From Prevotellaceae bacterium (lineage in GTDB: Bacteria; Bacteroidota; Bacteroidia; Bacteroidales; Bacteroidaceae): DNA of 64,000 nucleotides. The DNA lies in assembly GCA_031262085.1 (NCBI GenBank), contig JAISIN010000042.1:1-64000 (forward strand), read 5' to 3'. Within the stretch, counting starts at the first letter, position 1. Each line of letters begins with the position of its first letter. The notes below the pieces were generated by a model, which was given only the letters and a program-made list of their open reading frames with translations, ran no database searches and had not been told where the DNA came from. Below are positions 62,546 through 64,000 of this stretch, in pieces. Position numbers and translations under genes: made by a program.

Positions 62546-63298
62546 ATGAACGAACAACATATCGCCCCGCAAAACATCATACTCTGTATCTGTGCCGGTC
62601 GCACGCTGATTGACCGGACAAAGGCGTTGCGCATCGCTGCCGCGTTGCGGGAAGCCGGACACCGCGTCACCCTGAAAGCCGATCTGTGCCAAGAGGTGAT
62701 GTGCGACCGATTGACTGCGGACGAACGCTCCCCGCACACCATCCTTGCCTGCTACCCCAGAGCCGTCCGGTCGCTGCTGCAATGGAAGGGGCTGGAGGCG
62801 GCATCCTGTATAGATATACGCAACGGCGAACTGCCGGAAACGCTCTGCCCGACAGCCGTTCCGTCGGAAGGGTTGCCTCAGGGCGCCGTTGGGCAGGAGA
62901 CGCCGCCCATCGAACAGCCCGAAGCCTGGTTCCCCGTCATCGACAAGGAGCGGTGCACCGATTGCGGCAAGTGTCACGACTTCTGCCTCTTCGGTGTCTA
63001 TGCCAAGAGTGCTGAAGGACAAGTCTGCGTGGTGCAACCGCAAAACTGCAAGAACAACTGCCCGGCATGTGCCCGGGTCTGCCCCTCGCGGGCTATCATC
63101 TTCCCCAAGTACGACAAGTCGCCCATCAACGGCGGACTGACCGACGAGGAGACCTTCGCCCCACAGGAAGCCGACCGCCTGTACCGCGAACGGCTACGCT
63201 ACAAGTTGCAACAGCGCAGCGCAGGCATCCCGCTCACCAAAGCCGATGTGCCGCTTACCAAAGCCGATGTCCCACTCCCCAATCCCGATCCCGTATGA
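62546..63298 (+). CDS. Two-cluster 4Fe-4S ferredoxin-like protein
   Basis: The 250-residue protein has an N-terminal alpha/beta domain (about 1-125) resembling a reductase or nucleotide-binding fold with several cysteines. A ferredoxin domain has two 4Fe-4S motifs: CTDCGKCHDFC (Cys137, 140, 143, 147) and CKNNCPACARVCP (Cys168, 172, 175, 179). The tail carries a short tandem repeat, PLTKADV twice. The ATG at 62546 is chosen over a TTG at 62522. Its stop overlaps the radical SAM start (ATGA), so it probably supplies electrons to that enzyme. Confidence 0.85.
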   Translation: MNEQHIAPQNIILCICAGRTLIDRTKALRIAAALREAGHRVTLKADLCQEVMCDRLTADERSPHTILACYPRAVRSLLQWKGLEAASCIDIRNGELPETLCPTAVPSEGLPQGAVGQETPPIEQPEAWFPVIDKERCTDCGKCHDFCLFGVYAKSAEGQVCVVQPQNCKNNCPACARVCPSRAIIFPKYDKSPINGGLTDEETFAPQEADRLYRERLRYKLQQRSAGIPLTKADVPLTKADVPLPNPDPV

Positions 63299-64000
63299 AA
63301 TTCAGTGACTACACCGCCACCCTTGCCGCCGCCCTGCGCGTCCCCCGCGAATCGACCTGGCGACTGACCGGCAAGTTCCTCTACACCTTCGGCTGGAAGA
63401 GCATGCGTAACATGCACCGCTTCATGCGCCGCCAAGCCCGCGGCAAACCCTTCTTCCCCGCCTTTGTGATGGTATCGGTCACCGAGCAGTGCAACCTTGC
63501 CTGCACCGGTTGCTGGGTATCGAAGGGCGGACGCCGGCAGCTCACCCTCGACCAGCTGGAGGGCATCATCCGCAGCTGCAAGCAGAACGGCTCCTACTTC
63601 TTCGGCATCCTGGGCGGCGAGCCGCTGCTCTACCGCGGGTTGCTCGACCTCTTCGAGCGCCACACCGATTGCTACTTCCAGCTCTTCACCAACGGCATCC
63701 TCCTCACCGACGACACCTGCCGCCGCCTGCGCCGCGCCGGCAACGTCACTCCGCTCATCAGCATCGAAGGGCTGGAGGAGGAGAGCGACCGGCGGCGTGG
63801 CGGCAAAGCGGTGTTCGACCGCACCCTTGCCGGTGTCAGGGCGTGCCGCAAGGCAAAGCTGATCTTCGGCGTGGCGGCAAGCATCTGCAAGAGCAACTAT
63901 AGCGAACTGGTGAGCCGCGACTACATCGACCGCATCGCCCGTGAGGGAGCGCACTACCTCTGGTACTACCTCTACCGTCCCGTGGGCGCCGATGCCAACC
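63295..64000 (+). CDS. Radical SAM protein, 3' end beyond window
   Basis: The visible 235 residues have a basic N-terminus, then the radical SAM cluster motif CNLACTGC (CxxxCxxC, about residue 66) in VSVTEQCNLACTGCWVS. The GGEP motif of SAM binding (ILGGEPLLYRG) and further barrel strands (YFQLFTNGI, PLISIEGLEEE) follow. The sequence type is close to peptide- or cofactor-modifying radical SAM/SPASM proteins. No SPASM cysteines can be checked because the gene runs off the edge. It is coupled to the ferredoxin gene by an ATGA overlap. The substrate is unknown. Confidence 0.9.
   Translation, partial: MKFSDYTATLAAALRVPRESTWRLTGKFLYTFGWKSMRNMHRFMRRQARGKPFFPAFVMVSVTEQCNLACTGCWVSKGGRRQLTLDQLEGIIRSCKQNGSYFFGILGGEPLLYRGLLDLFERHTDCYFQLFTNGILLTDDTCRRLRRAGNVTPLISIEGLEEESDRRRGGKAVFDRTLAGVRACRKAKLIFGVAASICKSNYSELVSRDYIDRIAREGAHYLWYYLYRPVGADAN

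Overview
The window is a piece of a Bacteroidales chromosome, most like Bacteroidaceae. The evidence is the promoter type (TAnnTTTG at -7, sometimes TTTG at -33), fused MurF-Alr and DAHP synthase-chorismate mutase proteins, a long PPi-dependent phosphofructokinase, DUF3857 proteins, a GGGtGRT protein and a BtuB-BtuG-BtuF vitamin B12 set. The species cannot be named from the sequence. No rRNA, CRISPR array, prophage or intact insertion sequence was seen.

Left part (1-31 kb) is mostly core genome. A truncated Rpn-type nuclease gene sits at the left edge. It is followed by efp and rpmH with divergent promoters, phoH, tRNA-Gly(CCC), a class A penicillin-binding protein, kdsB, a secreted 14-repeat MORN protein and murF-alr. 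A leftward aromatic amino acid operon follows: pheA, aminotransferase, DAHP synthase-chorismate mutase, tyrA. Its leader holds an unannotated phenylalanine-rich peptide, a terminator and an antiterminator segment, which together form a textbook attenuator. Then come PPi-phosphofructokinase, an acyltransferase/S41 peptidase group, gcvH, purE, rubrerythrin, two acetyltransferase-like genes, an orphan histidine kinase, a GH5 lipoprotein, a lytic transglycosylase, ribH, tRNA-Tyr and tRNA-Gly(TCC), and recF with a DciA-like gene.

Middle part (29-49.5 kb) has a leftward group (M3 peptidase, small lipoprotein, dCMP deaminase, S41 peptidase) and two DUF3857 proteins. Next is a galactan-type sugar locus without SusC/SusD: AraC regulator, sugar porter, DUF5107/TPR protein, GH53 endo-galactanase lipoprotein and GH35 beta-galactosidase. 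A 33-bp operator with two half-sites 21 bp apart occurs between the regulator and the porter, and again before the GH35 gene. The locus is split by an ATPase remnant, an inverted-repeat-bracketed array of 22-bp repeats, and a DUF4143 ATPase gene preceded by three 23-bp iterons.

Right part (49.5-64 kb) has a GGGtGRT/NifU-like pair diverging from a cobalamin riboswitch that precedes btuB, btuG and btuF. An ECF sigma factor, a membrane protein and a secreted EEP-family protein follow. A second inverted-repeat-bracketed array, of seven 23-bp dyads, lies just before an AAA-ATPase/PD-(D/E)XK gene. The window ends with a fimbrillin-like lipoprotein, a two-cluster ferredoxin and a radical SAM gene cut by the edge. 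From about 52 kb on the genes are visibly richer in CGC, CTG and GCC codons than those at 15-21 kb.
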